A stretch of DNA of 64,000 nt from JAWVFN01 sp963696625. Its GTDB lineage: Bacteria; Actinomycetota; Thermoleophilia; Solirubrobacterales; 70-9. The number at the start of each line of letters is the position of its first letter. The stretch's first letter is position 1. A model generated the notes under the pieces. It saw only the letters and a list, made by a program, of their open reading frames with translations, made no database searches and was not told where the DNA came from. Position numbers and translations under genes: made by a program. Positions 37,636 through 46,800 of the stretch are shown piece after piece. Location: NCBI GenBank assembly GCA_963696625.1, contig CAVOKZ010000020.1, positions 6,533-70,532 on the forward strand, read 5' to 3'.

Positions 37636-38403
37636 CTAGCTGCCGAACACCGCCACGGTGCCGACGATGCAGGAGTCGCCGGCGAGGAACGGACCATCGC
37701 CGTCGGGCGGGGTGCCCTGCTTGGCGCCGGCACCGGAGGCCAGGCCGGTGATCCTGGTCCCATTGCTGGCTGCTGCCTGGAACTCCTCGTTGTTGGCCTC
37801 GGCGTCGAACGCGTTCGCGCCCGCGGATACGTTCGCCTCGAGCTCCCGGTCGTCCTCGCTGCTCGTCGGCTTCAGGTAGCCGCTCGTGTTGCTCGCGAAG
37901 TCGTCCGAGTCCTCGGTGCTGAGGATCGCGGTCCCTGTCGTGAGCTCGATGTAGGTGCGCTCGACGACGTTGCCCGCCGCCTTGAAGCACTTGCCGTAGA
38001 ACTTGAACGGCCCAACGGTGCCGAGTTCGACGCGCGGCGCCGAACCTTGATCAGCGGCCGCGGGGACGACTCCGCCCTTGAACACCGCGACGAGCTGCAT
38101 CTCCGAGTTGCCGACCGCGTTGCTGGCGATGTCGTTTGCGGCGATCGACGAATCGGCGATCTTCGGCGACGTCACCGAGTTGGACGCGAGCTTGCCTTTC
38201 TTGACCGCGCCTGGAGCGATCTTGCCGGTGCGCACCGCGGCGCGGTGCAGGTCCTGCTTCTTGACCGCACCCTTCGCGATGTCATTGGACTTGACCGAGT
38301 TGCGCCCCTTGAGCGCGTAGGCGCTGCCGCTGAGCGCCGCGAACAGCGCCACGACCGCGAGGACGGTCGCCGGCGACGGTGCCCGCTGGATGATCTTCGC
38401 CAT
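37636..38403 (-). CDS. Secreted protein with polar repeat region
   Basis: 255 residues from ATG 38403. Signal peptide AVVALFAALSGSAYA, then ~70 residues of near-repeats (SNDIAKGAVKKQDL, TGKIAPGAVKKGKL, SPKIADSSIAANDI) of the kind seen in many secreted Solirubrobacterales proteins, which suggest a repeated beta-strand structure. The C-terminal ~150 residues are unknown, with two Cys (GKCFKAAG, DSCIVG). Confidence 0.65.
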   Translation of the reverse strand: MAKIIQRAPSPATVLAVVALFAALSGSAYALKGRNSVKSNDIAKGAVKKQDLHRAAVRTGKIAPGAVKKGKLASNSVTSPKIADSSIAANDIASNAVGNSEMQLVAVFKGGVVPAAADQGSAPRVELGTVGPFKFYGKCFKAAGNVVERTYIELTTGTAILSTEDSDDFASNTSGYLKPTSSEDDRELEANVSAGANAFDAEANNEEFQAAASNGTRITGLASGAGAKQGTPPDGDGPFLAGDSCIVGTVAVFGS

Positions 38404-38504
38404 GGAATTCTCCTTTCCGGCGGCGCTCGCCGCCGGTCTGTTTGCGTTTGCTGGCCTGCAAACAGGCGGCGGCCCGACCCGATGCGTGACGCGCGTTTCG
38501 CCGG

Positions 38505-39311
38505 TCAGGGTTCTGACGGGACTCGATCTTCGGGCGCCGCGATCTCGCGGAGCTCTGCCGGAGGCGTCCCAAACAGCAGCCATTGGCGTCCATTTCGCCG
38601 GATGACCCCGGCCTCGGCGAGACTGCTCAAGGCGGCGCTGACCGAAGGTCGCCGGGCGGCGACCATTTTCGCCAGCAGCTCGTGAGTGAGGGGGAGGTCG
38701 AGCGCGATCGCGTCGGGCCCTACCCGACCCCAGCGGTCGGCAAGGTGCCAGAACAGCATCGCCAGGCGGGTGTCGACGCGCGGTTGCTGGACGATCGCGA
38801 GGGTCAGGGCGAGCCGGCGGGAGCGCATCAGCGCCCGTCCCGCCAGCTCGGCGGCGATCTCGGGATAGCGCGCAGCCCTTATCGAGAAGCTCGCACCCAG
38901 GACCGCAAGCGTCGAGCTGGTGTGGGTGATCCATACCGGCTCGACCGGAATGCTGTCTCCATCGGCATCGTCCTGCCATGGGCGCAGGAGATCCCCTGGC
39001 CCGAGGACCTCGGCGCCGAACCGCGCGCGCTGGCCGACTTCACGCGTGATGAATCCAGAGAGGATCAGGAGGCCGAACCCGCCGGGGTCCGGATTGTCGA
39101 GCGCCGCCGGATGCCAGGCGCCGCGATCGAGCGTGACCGTCGGCGCGACACAAGCCTCTATCGCCCGCTTCCTGCGCCCGGGTGGGAGCTGTTCGGCGAG
39201 CGAGACGTCCGCGAGCAGGACAGGCACGCCCGCCTGGGGCGTGCGATCGGACCTTCGCTTATCTCCCTCGATTGTTCTGTGCTCCCTTGGACGAGACCCG
39301 TGTTCCCTCAA
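38505..39311 (-). CDS. Crp/Fnr-family transcriptional regulator
   Basis: Up to 268 residues; a GTG near 39,227 (VPVLLADVSLAEQL) may be the true start. An N-terminal cNMP-binding-like beta domain (GFGLLILSGFITREVG, LGPGDLLRPW) and C-terminal wHTH (LPLTHELLAKMVAARRPSVSAALSSLAEAGVI). Could control the neighbouring envelope genes; inference only. Confidence 0.8.
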   Translation of the reverse strand: MREHGSRPREHRTIEGDKRRSDRTPQAGVPVLLADVSLAEQLPPGRRKRAIEACVAPTVTLDRGAWHPAALDNPDPGGFGLLILSGFITREVGQRARFGAEVLGPGDLLRPWQDDADGDSIPVEPVWITHTSSTLAVLGASFSIRAARYPEIAAELAGRALMRSRRLALTLAIVQQPRVDTRLAMLFWHLADRWGRVGPDAIALDLPLTHELLAKMVAARRPSVSAALSSLAEAGVIRRNGRQWLLFGTPPAELREIAAPEDRVPSEP

Positions 39312-39356
39312 ACACTGACCCCGGCGACAGTTGCGCCCGAGCGCCGGAAGACCGTA

Positions 39357-40430
39357 TTAGCCTGCCGGGCGCAGCGAACCGACAACCGGCTGGGCAAATA
39401 GCTGCCGCATCGAGTTGTCGGACGCAAAGAAGAAGAACGCGCCGGCGCCTCGTGCAAGGCCTGCCGCGACGCAGCGGTCGGCCATGACCGGCCCCACGTG
39501 GCGGACCGGGAGCGGATCCGAGGGATCGGGCGTGTCGCTGAACGAGACCTGGAGCGCCAAATTGCGGCGCTGCGGCCGGGCTCGAGGGCTCAGCTTCTCC
39601 CTGACCGTCACCCGCCGCAGCCTGCCCTTCCGCCATCGCTTGCGCTTCACCAGCCGGTAGCGATAGGACCCGAGCAGCGCGCGCGCCCGGCGGCTGAATC
39701 CGCGGGCGCCGGACATGCACGCTCCTTGGGTCTGCACACTCTGAATGCCGAGGTGGCGGCGACCGAGGTGGCGGTTGTGGCGATCGATCGCCTGGGCGAT
39801 GCCTCCGTAGTTCCAGTTCGGATGATCCATCGGGATCAGGCCGGCTCGGGTGCGGACGCTGTTGAGTGCGAGGGCGCGACCGAGCCCGGCCATCCAGCCG
39901 CCGACCCGCCGCAGCGTCGGCCGGTAGCGGTAGGTCCAACCCGGCATTCCCGGGTTGGTCCAGCGAGCGTAGTTCCAGTCATCGGGCTCCCAGTCGAGCA
40001 GCACGCCGTAGAGGCCCGCGTGGGCGAGGGCGTAGACGTAGCCCGGCCGGGTCGGGTCGGCGCTGACGCCGTTGAGCGCGATGATCCGGTTGCAGGGGAA
40101 CGCGGATCGAAGTTGCGAGGCGATCTGCTCGGCCACGGCAGGGCTCGAGGTCCCGGCGGGGTTCTGGAATCTGGTGTTGATCACGAAGATGTCCTGGAGG
40201 CGGATGCGGTCGGCGAGCCCGCCCGCCGCCTCGTCATGATTCGTGTAGGAATCGACGTTCTCGAGCTGGTTGATGCGGATCAGCATCGTGAAGCGGTTGG
40301 CGACGCTCTTCGGGAAAAGAGCAGAGGGCAGCTGCGGACAGGCGGCGTGTGCAGCGGCCGGCGAACCCCCGGCCAGGGCCGCGAGCAGGGCGGCGCACGC
40401 CGCCGACATCAGGCCGAGCGCGCGTTTCAC
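39357..40430 (-). CDS. Secreted protein of unknown function
   Basis: 357 residues, ATG 40430. Signal peptide (MSAACAALLAALAGGSPAAAHA). The mature part has alternating beta/alpha features (GVLLDWEPDDWNYARW, GLIPMDHPNWNYGGIAQAID) that recall a TIM-barrel glycoside-hydrolase-like fold, but no family is assigned. Overlaps the M23 gene by 4 bp, so likely part of the same envelope operon. Confidence 0.6.
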   Translation of the reverse strand: MKRALGLMSAACAALLAALAGGSPAAAHAACPQLPSALFPKSVANRFTMLIRINQLENVDSYTNHDEAAGGLADRIRLQDIFVINTRFQNPAGTSSPAVAEQIASQLRSAFPCNRIIALNGVSADPTRPGYVYALAHAGLYGVLLDWEPDDWNYARWTNPGMPGWTYRYRPTLRRVGGWMAGLGRALALNSVRTRAGLIPMDHPNWNYGGIAQAIDRHNRHLGRRHLGIQSVQTQGACMSGARGFSRRARALLGSYRYRLVKRKRWRKGRLRRVTVREKLSPRARPQRRNLALQVSFSDTPDPSDPLPVRHVGPVMADRCVAAGLARGAGAFFFFASDNSMRQLFAQPVVGSLRPAG

Positions 40431-41197
40431 GAATACCCGTCCCAGGCGAGCAGCTCGGGCAGCGGATCAAATGGCGCGCCGCCCGCGTACCAGCCCGGTG
40501 CGGCCCAGTGCTCGAAATGAAGGTGGCAGCCGCTCGCGTCCCCGGTGTGGCCGACCTGGCCGATCTGCTGCCCGGCGCTGACGCGCAGGCCCGGCCAGGT
40601 CCACGAGGGGCGGCGAAAATGCGCGTACATGGTGTCGGTGCCGTCGGCGCCGCGAAGCACGACGTAGTTGCCGGCTCCCGACCCCTGGTAGGCGCGTATG
40701 CGGATCACCGCGCTCGTGACGGCGACCACCGCCGATCCGCAGGCGGCAAAGATGTCCTGCCCCTGGTGGATGTGACCGCTGCGCGGCGCGCCGAAGCGGT
40801 TGCCGGGACCGCCGAGGCTGTGTGCCCCTGGTGCCGGGAAGACGTAGGGCGAGGCCGCCGCGGAAGCGCGCCGCCGCGCGCGCTTGCCGTTTGCCCGGGA
40901 GCCGATCAACCGCCCCTGCCAGCGCTGAACCTTGCCGTCGGCCCGCCAGTGCCAGCGCCGCTCGAGCGAACGCACGTGCTGCGCGGTCGCGCGGCCATAG
41001 TGTCCGTCAGCCGCGGTTCTGACGCCGAGAACCGAGATGCCTCTTTGCAGCGCGCGAACGTCGGGGCCCCGCATGCCTTTCTTCAGTGTGCGAGTGCCGA
41101 GCTTGGCGGCGTCCACCCCGGGGGGTGCGACCAAGCCCACCGCGGCGACCATCACCAGCGTGACCGACAGCCCCAGGGCCCGGATGCGAGGCTTCAT
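40427..41197 (-). CDS. M23 metallopeptidase with peptidoglycan-binding domain
   Basis: 256 residues from ATG 41197. Signal peptide, then a PG_binding_1 domain (MRGPDVRALQRGISVLG, DGHYGRATAQHVRSL), then LytM/M23 domain: HIHQGQDIFA (HxxxD), TMYAHF, HLHFEHW (HxH). Cleaves peptidoglycan cross-bridges. Overlaps the RlpA-like gene by ATGA and is downstream of riboswitch 1. Confidence 0.88.
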   Translation of the reverse strand: MKPRIRALGLSVTLVMVAAVGLVAPPGVDAAKLGTRTLKKGMRGPDVRALQRGISVLGVRTAADGHYGRATAQHVRSLERRWHWRADGKVQRWQGRLIGSRANGKRARRRASAAASPYVFPAPGAHSLGGPGNRFGAPRSGHIHQGQDIFAACGSAVVAVTSAVIRIRAYQGSGAGNYVVLRGADGTDTMYAHFRRPSWTWPGLRVSAGQQIGQVGHTGDASGCHLHFEHWAAPGWYAGGAPFDPLPELLAWDGYS

Positions 41198-41793
41198 CGA
41201 GCGACCCCAGAGCGAATGCGGGCGACGCCGCGCCGGATCATGCCGAGCTGCGCGGCGAGGGCTCGGGTCAGGTCCCACCTGTAGCCGCGGGTATAGGGAC
41301 CGCGGTCGATGACCTGGGCGGGAACCCAGTGTCCGTGAAACGCGAAGACGACCCGCGTCCCGCACGGCAGGCGCCGATGCGCCACCCCTACGGTCGCCGG
41401 CGTCAGCACGACGCCGCAGGCGGTCCTACGGCCCCAGAGGCCGGGTCCGTACCACGTCGACATCGCCCGCGGCATTCGGCGGGCGATCGCCTTTCGTGTC
41501 TGTCTATCGGCGACTCCATCGGCGTGCAGTCCGGCGCTCGCCTGCAGCGAACGCACGGCGGAGTCGGTCGGGGGCTCGAAGCTCACCGTAGGCGGGACGG
41601 GCAGCGCCTCGGCGCGTAGGAGCCAGTTGAGCGTCTGCACGTCGCTCCCCTGGTCGCCGAGGCGCAGGTCGCGCGCGCCGAGCGGATAGTCGTAATAGGA
41701 CGCAGCTTCGGCGCCGTCTCCGGGCGCGAAGCCGGCGCCGGCGGCGATCGCCAAGACCGCCGCGAGCGTGCCAACCATGGTTCGCTTGTTCAC
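41194..41793 (-). CDS. RlpA-like (double-psi beta-barrel) protein with PG-binding domain
   Basis: 199 residues from ATG 41793. Signal peptide, PG-binding domain (LGDQGSDVQTLNWLL, DGVADRQTRKAIA), then RlpA/DPBB fold: STWYGPGLWGRRTACG, THE-like AHRRLPCGTRVVF, VIDRGPY and WDLTRALAAQLG. Likely a lytic transglycosylase-type wall hydrolase. First gene after the c-di-AMP riboswitch. Confidence 0.85.
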   Translation of the reverse strand: MNKRTMVGTLAAVLAIAAGAGFAPGDGAEAASYYDYPLGARDLRLGDQGSDVQTLNWLLRAEALPVPPTVSFEPPTDSAVRSLQASAGLHADGVADRQTRKAIARRMPRAMSTWYGPGLWGRRTACGVVLTPATVGVAHRRLPCGTRVVFAFHGHWVPAQVIDRGPYTRGYRWDLTRALAAQLGMIRRGVARIRSGVAR

Positions 41794-41811
41794 CGATTAC
41801 CTCTCTCTTGT

Positions 41812-41935
41812 CGCGCCTCCGGGGTTAGCTGTCGGGTTCACGCGGAAGAGAGTCGCGTTACGCCGCAGGTCGCGGCGATTCACCCCAGGAACTCGGGTCC
41901 CCCGGCCGCCGGTCCATTGAGAGACCGGCGGTTCG
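41812..41935 (-). promoter_or_regulatory. ydaO-type c-di-AMP riboswitch 1
   Basis: On the minus strand the leader of the RlpA-like gene contains ggggtgaatcgccgcg, cttccgcgtgaacccg and the hallmark cccgacagctaacccc about 20-30 bases before the start region. This is the conserved ydaO/yuaA pattern, which in actinobacteria precedes wall-hydrolase genes and senses c-di-AMP. The 16-base block containing gacagctaacccc is identical to that of riboswitch 2. Confidence 0.85.
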
Positions 41936-42057
41936 GCTAGGTCTGTTGTTCTGGCACCAACAACCAGCGAGCGCGAAGGTCGCGGAGGGTTGTCCGGATG
42001 CTGACAAACCGGGGACGCCGTTCGGAACAAGCCCCCAGGGCCGCTGTTGCTGGTGAT

Positions 42058-42786
42058 GTGAACACATTGTCTCTCTCGCCCGGCCGCGCCGCCGCGACCG
42101 CGCTCCTCACCGTGGCTACGTCTCTCTCGTTGATGGTCGCTTCACCGAGCGATTCAGCCGCATCAAAGGTGAAGGTGCTCGGCGCGGCGGCGCCGGCTGG
42201 GGCCAGCTGCCCCGCGGACTGCCTCGTCGAGGCGCGCGTCACGGGCTTCCAGACCTCCATCGGCGGACGCCGTAATCCGTTCGTCGTACCGGCGGCGGGC
42301 CGCATCGTCGCCTGGTCGATCAAACTGGGGCGGCCGCTCCACGACGACACCGCCTATTTCAACCGGCGCTTCGGTCGATCTCGTGCGCGGATCTCAGTGC
42401 TGCGGCCGACGAAGGTCCGACGCCCGGGGCACCGGGCAAAGGTGCGCTACAGGCTCCTGCGCCAGAGCCCGACCGTCGGCCTGCGGCCGTTCTTCGGGAC
42501 GACGATCACCTTCGCGCTGCCACGGGCGCTGAAGGCCAAGAAGCGCGACGTCGTCGGCTTGACACTGCCCACGTGGGCGCCGGTCTTTTCGACCGGAGAT
42601 CTTCGTCGAGATAGCTGGCGCGCGAGCCGCGCACCGACGGTTGGACGCGGGCCGTGCGCGCGCAAGGGCGGCCAAGCGAATCTCGAAGCCGGAGGTCCCC
42701 AAGAGCAGGTGGGTGCTACCCAGCGATACGGATGCTCGTATCGGGGCGCCCGCCTGCTCTACTCCGCACGCTTCGTAGGCCGCTGA
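42058..42786 (+). CDS. Secreted protein of unknown function
   Basis: 242 residues from GTG 42058, chosen because a signal peptide follows directly (ALLTVATSLSLMVASPSDSAAS). Mature part is basic, with four Cys (GASCPADCLVE, RGPCARKG, RYGCSYRG) suggesting disulfides. Divergent from the RlpA-M23 operon. Resembles uncharacterised exported proteins of Thermoleophilia. Confidence 0.6.
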   Translation: MNTLSLSPGRAAATALLTVATSLSLMVASPSDSAASKVKVLGAAAPAGASCPADCLVEARVTGFQTSIGGRRNPFVVPAAGRIVAWSIKLGRPLHDDTAYFNRRFGRSRARISVLRPTKVRRPGHRAKVRYRLLRQSPTVGLRPFFGTTITFALPRALKAKKRDVVGLTLPTWAPVFSTGDLRRDSWRASRAPTVGRGPCARKGGQANLEAGGPQEQVGATQRYGCSYRGARLLYSARFVGR

Positions 42787-42793
42787 GAGCGGA

Positions 42794-43366
42794 TCAGTAG
42801 CCGACGAAGTGCCGCTGCCGGTAGCCGCGGCCCGGCCTCTGAGTTTGCCGCCAGCGGGGACCGGAGCCGCGGTTGAGCGACTCGCCGACGGCCGAGGTGT
42901 CCCAGCGCAGCCCGGCGATGACAGCGAAGGCGTGGCCCCGGTTTGCGTAGACCGTGATCCACTCGCCCCGGCCGGGGACGCCCCAACGCCCAAGCGAGCC
43001 CGAGGCCATCGGCACCTTCAGCATGCGGGCTTTGTGGAGCACGAAGCTGACCGCGCCCGAGCAGTCGTACCCTGTGTCGCGAAACCTGCGTCGGTGGCCG
43101 CCGCCCCACTTGTACGGGAGCGTTCGGATCCGGTTGGCCGCGTTGATGGCCCGGCGGACCGCAGGTGGCGCATCGGGCGGGGCGATGGCGGAGCCGTCGG
43201 CGGCCAGAGTCGCGAGCCCCGGCGTTCCCGAGGTCGGAGCGGGCGTGCCGGCTATGACCGTTCCGCCGGTCTGAGCTGAAGCGGAAGCTGCCCCACCGAT
43301 GAGCGCGATCGCGGTGACGATGCCAAGGATCGGCGCGCGGGTAAACCTAGGATGGGTGCTCGACAA
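42794..43366 (-). CDS. NlpC/P60-like wall peptidase
   Basis: 190 residues from TTG 43366, supported by the Shine-Dalgarno aaggagg at five bases' spacing. Signal peptide (GIVTAIALIGGAASASAQ). C-terminal domain: YKWGGGH, GYDCSGAVSFVLHKA (catalytic Cys), GHAFAVIAGLRWDTS (catalytic His). Predicted D,L-endopeptidase of peptidoglycan. Preceded by riboswitch 2. Confidence 0.85.
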   Translation of the reverse strand: MSSTHPRFTRAPILGIVTAIALIGGAASASAQTGGTVIAGTPAPTSGTPGLATLAADGSAIAPPDAPPAVRRAINAANRIRTLPYKWGGGHRRRFRDTGYDCSGAVSFVLHKARMLKVPMASGSLGRWGVPGRGEWITVYANRGHAFAVIAGLRWDTSAVGESLNRGSGPRWRQTQRPGRGYRQRHFVGY

Positions 43367-43382
43367 GCTGGCCTCCTTCGTG

Positions 43383-43500
43383 GACCTACGGGGTTAGCTG
43401 TCGGGCTGGCGCTAAAGGAGCCTGCGCCCCCACTTCGTGGGTTTGCCCCAAAAACCTGGTTCCCCCGTTCCCGTCCTCTGATGGACGGGACTCGGCGTGC
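43383..43500 (-). promoter_or_regulatory. ydaO-type c-di-AMP riboswitch 2
   Basis: Minus-strand leader of the NlpC/P60-like gene. Contains cgggggaaccaggtttttgg, gcaaacccacgaagtggg and cccgacagctaaccccgta just before the Shine-Dalgarno. The pattern fits the ydaO c-di-AMP class. With riboswitch 1 it puts both wall-hydrolase loci under one second messenger. Confidence 0.85.
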
Positions 43501-43714
43501 GCGCAAGCTAGCAAGGGGGTGGGACCGCGAGGCCCTGGTATGGGTACATAGAAGCCCAATCCCAGCCGGGATGTCAGAGTGCTGACAAACCTGGCCCAGA
43601 GTTGGCGACCGTGTCCTGAACGTGTCCCGAAATCCCGGAATCGGGGCGCACCTGAGACCACCTCACAGGCTCAAACCGCGCCCAGGCTGACCTTGGCCGA
43701 CACGCTCGGGCGCA

Positions 43715-43756
43715 ACTCATATTCGCCACGCGTTGGTTCGAATCCAACCCGGCCCA
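43715..43756 (+). other. tRNA-Met 3'-half remnant, attachment site 3
   Basis: actcatattcgccacg (one A shorter than remnant 2), cgttggttcgaatccaac, ccggccca, then atgaaagcc. Preceded by gtgtcctgaacgtgtcccgaaatcccg. Taken as the right end of the tandem island array. Confidence 0.72.
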
Positions 43757-43772
43757 TGAAAGCCTGTTCCAG

Positions 43773-44832
43773 GTGACACACGGGGCGGAGGATCTGCCGC
43801 GGGAGTTCCAGCCGCGAGGCCTGCGTCATCGCGCGCTGCAGGCGCTCGTGGCTCTCGGCTTGCTCGTCGTGGTCTTCCTGCTCGCCCCGGGGCTCGGCGA
43901 CGTGCGCGACCTCCTGGTGAAAGCAAGTCCGGGATGGCTGATCGTCGCGACCATGCTCGAGGCTCTCTCCTTCGTCTCGTACGTCGTCATGTTCGCTCCT
44001 ATCTTCTGCACCGGGCTGAGTCGACGGCGGATCTGGCAGATCCTCGGGCTCGGAGCTCGCGATGGGCTCCCTGCTCCCCACGAGCGGGGCGGGAGGGTTG
44101 GCGCTCGGGGCGTGGGTTCTCAATCGCGTCGGAATGGACGGGAAGCGGATAGCCCGACGCTCCGTCGCGTTCTTCCTGATCAAGAGCGGCGTGAACTTCG
44201 CGGCGGTCGCGGTTCTGGGCGCGGCACTGGCGGTTGGCCTGCTCGGCCCCAATCTGTCGCCTTGGCTGACCGCGTTGCCCGCCGCATTGGCGGCGCTCAC
44301 GATCGTCGCCGTTGGAGTGCTCCCACGCCTTGGGCCGGGCGAGCCTCCTGAGCCGGGCGCATCGCGGCTGCGCCGGGGAACCAGCGCAACGCGCCTGGCC
44401 CTGATCGACGGCACGAGCGAGGCGCGGCAGATCGTGCGGTCAGGGCATGCCGGCGTGATCGCGGGGGCGGTGGGTTATTGGGCCTTCGACAGCGCGGTGC
44501 TCTGGGCGGCGTTCCACGCGTTTGGCGCCTCACCGCCGCTGACCCTGATCCTCAGGGGCTACCTGATCGGCCAACTCGGGGGCCTGCTTCCCATTCCGGG
44601 CGGAATCGGCGGCATCGACCTCGGGCTGATCGGCACGCTGATCGTCTACGGAGCCCCCGCCGCGGCGGTCCTCACCTATCGGATCATCCTCTTCTGGCTG
44701 CCGCTGCTCGCCGGTGGCGTCGCCTTCAACGGCTTGCGCCGCGACATGCCAAGCGCCCAGGAGTTCGCGGCCTGCCAACCCGCGATAGCCGGCCAATCAG
44801 GTCGGCTCGCTGTCTCGACCGCGCCTCCCTAG
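43773..44832 (+). CDS. YbhN/LPG-synthase-TM family membrane protein, one-base frameshift
   Basis: N-terminal part from GTG 43773 (ALVALGLLVVVFLLAPGL) continues to WQILG, where one extra base near 44,048 shifts the frame (cctcgggctcggagctc where cctcggctcggagctc is expected). The rest reads SELAMGSLLPTSGAGGLALG and several membrane spans to GGLLPIPGGIGGIDLGLIGTL, the flippase-like family signature. About 352 residues when corrected. Possibly lipid or glycolipid flipping. Confidence 0.78.
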
Positions 44833-46247
44833 GCGGCGACCAGTGCCAGGGAGCCTTGCCCGGCCTCGGCCGTAGCCCGCGCGAGCTCATAGGCCTCGAT
44901 GAACTTCAGCCACAGCTCGCTGCGGGTCGGGAACGGCGCCACGGCGTGGGCGAGCGTCGCGATGGGGACCTGGCCGGCGATTGCGATCGTCGCCGCGTGC
45001 AGCAGATCGGCGACATCGGGCCCAACGAAGGTGACGCCGACCAGGACCTCCGCTTCGGTGTCGACCACGAATCGCGTCGTACCGGGGGCGCCGCGGCCGT
45101 GGAACGCCCCTCCGGCGGTGCCCGAAGTGGGCAGGTCGATCGCCTCGGCGTCGATCCCGGCGTCGTGCGCCGACTCCAGGGTGTGGCCTACGGCCGCGAT
45201 CTGGGGGTCGGTGAAGACCACCCGCGGGGCCGTCGGCCCGTCGGCTGTGGCGGCAACGTCGGCGCCGAGAATGTGGTCGGCAGCGACGCGCGCCTGATAC
45301 TTGCCGGAGTGGGTGAGGAGCGAGCGGCCGTTGACGTCGCCGACCGCGTAGAGCCAGGACGCACCGTCAACCCGTAGCTGATCGTCAACCTCGAGGTAAC
45401 CGCCGGGCTCGATGCCCACGGTCTCGAGGCCCAGCTCGGAGGTCAGCGGCTTGCGCCCGACCGCAACCAGCAAGCGGTCTCCGAGGACGGCCTCGCCGTT
45501 ATCGAGCCGGACGGTGATCTCCTCGCCCTCGCGGCTGACCTCGGTCGCGCGGGCGCCGGTACGAACTTCAATGCCCTCGCGCTCGAGCTCGACGCGAAGC
45601 TCCTCGCCGGCAAAGGGCTCCTCGCGGGCCAGGATCTGGTCCGCGGCTTCGATCACGGTGACCTCGGATCCGAGCGAGGACCAGGCCTGGGCCATCTCGA
45701 CGCCGATCACGCCGCCGCCGAGGACGAGCAGCCGCTCGGGGACCTCGGTTGCGTTGGTGATCTCGCGGTTCGACCAGGCGCCGGCCTCGGCGAGCCCCGG
45801 GATCGGCGGCATCGCCGCTCCGGTTCCGACGGCGACCACGACTGCCTCTCGTGCGATCAAGAGGTCCTCGCCTACCCGCACCCGGCGCTCGCCTTCGAGG
45901 CGGGCGTGGCCGCGGATCAGCTCGATGCCGCGCTGCTCGAGCCAGGGAACTTGGTGGTCGTCGCGAAGCCCGCCGACGATTGCGTCGCGGCGCTTGAGCA
46001 CGGCCCGCACGTCGATCTCACCGCTGACGGCCTGTGCGGCGCCCGGCACGCGGGCGGCCTCGCGCAGGACCTCGGCGGCGCGCAGCAGCGCCTTGGAGGG
46101 CATGCAGCCGTAGAAGGAGCACTCGCCCCCGACCAGCTCTCGCTCGACGATGGCAACGCTCTTCTCACCGTGCTCGGCGAGGCGGCCGGCGAGGATCTCT
46201 CCGGCGGGGCCCGCTCCGATTACGATCGCATCGAATTCCCTGTTCAT
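44829..46247 (-). CDS. FAD-dependent dithiol-disulfide oxidoreductase
   Basis: 472 residues. GAGPAGEILAGRLAEHG (FAD), GGECSFYGCMPSKALLR (redox-active CX4C), VLGGGVIGVEMAQAW (NAD(P)), LYAVGDVNG (FAD). Resembles dihydrolipoamide dehydrogenase/mercuric reductase, but the C-terminal His-Glu region reads AVAPFPTRSELW instead of HAHPTxSE, so substrate is uncertain. Starts divergently from DUF427. Confidence 0.85.
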   Translation of the reverse strand: MNREFDAIVIGAGPAGEILAGRLAEHGEKSVAIVERELVGGECSFYGCMPSKALLRAAEVLREAARVPGAAQAVSGEIDVRAVLKRRDAIVGGLRDDHQVPWLEQRGIELIRGHARLEGERRVRVGEDLLIAREAVVVAVGTGAAMPPIPGLAEAGAWSNREITNATEVPERLLVLGGGVIGVEMAQAWSSLGSEVTVIEAADQILAREEPFAGEELRVELEREGIEVRTGARATEVSREGEEITVRLDNGEAVLGDRLLVAVGRKPLTSELGLETVGIEPGGYLEVDDQLRVDGASWLYAVGDVNGRSLLTHSGKYQARVAADHILGADVAATADGPTAPRVVFTDPQIAAVGHTLESAHDAGIDAEAIDLPTSGTAGGAFHGRGAPGTTRFVVDTEAEVLVGVTFVGPDVADLLHAATIAIAGQVPIATLAHAVAPFPTRSELWLKFIEAYELARATAEAGQGSLALVAA

Positions 46248-46406
46248 CTCGTTGGCTCCATTCAGTTGGTGGCTTCGGGCCCCGGTTCTCCTGGGGCATG
46301 AGTTGGAGCGCGCGAGGGCCGGAAAGGATTCGCGAGCCGGCCCGAATCGTTTCGGCGCCGGGCGGCATCAGATGGGTGTCAAGGCAACCAGCGATAGGAG
46401 CACACT

Positions 46407-46688
46407 ATGAGGGCGATCTTGAACGACGTGGTACTCGCCGAGAGCGACGACACGATCTATCTCGAGGGCAACCACTACTTCCCTCCCGACAGCGTCGACG
46501 ACCGCTACTTGCAGCGCAGCGCGTTACGCACCCTCTGCCCCTGGAAGGGGATCGCCAGCTACTACACGATCGAGGCCGGGGGACGCGAAAGCCGGAACGC
46601 CGCCTGGACCTATCGCCACCCATACCCTTGGATCCGGAAGATCCGCGGCCACGTCGCCTTCTGGGACGGGGTCGAGATCAGGGATTAA
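46407..46688 (+). CDS. DUF427 family protein
   Basis: 93 residues; MRAILNDVVLAESDDTIYLEGNHYFPP is the family's start and EGNHYFPP its signature. Function unknown; frequent in actinobacteria and possibly nucleotide or ligand binding. Shine-Dalgarno ataggagc precedes. Confidence 0.88.
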   Translation: MRAILNDVVLAESDDTIYLEGNHYFPPDSVDDRYLQRSALRTLCPWKGIASYYTIEAGGRESRNAAWTYRHPYPWIRKIRGHVAFWDGVEIRD

Positions 46689-46800
46689 GGCGCGGTCGGC
46701 CGAATGTCCGCGAGCAGGTCAGCCCGCCCGACGCGAATCCGAGGTACTGGGCGGGGGCGAGCCGATTCTTCCGGCGCGGCGAGCAGGTTACGCTGAGGCG

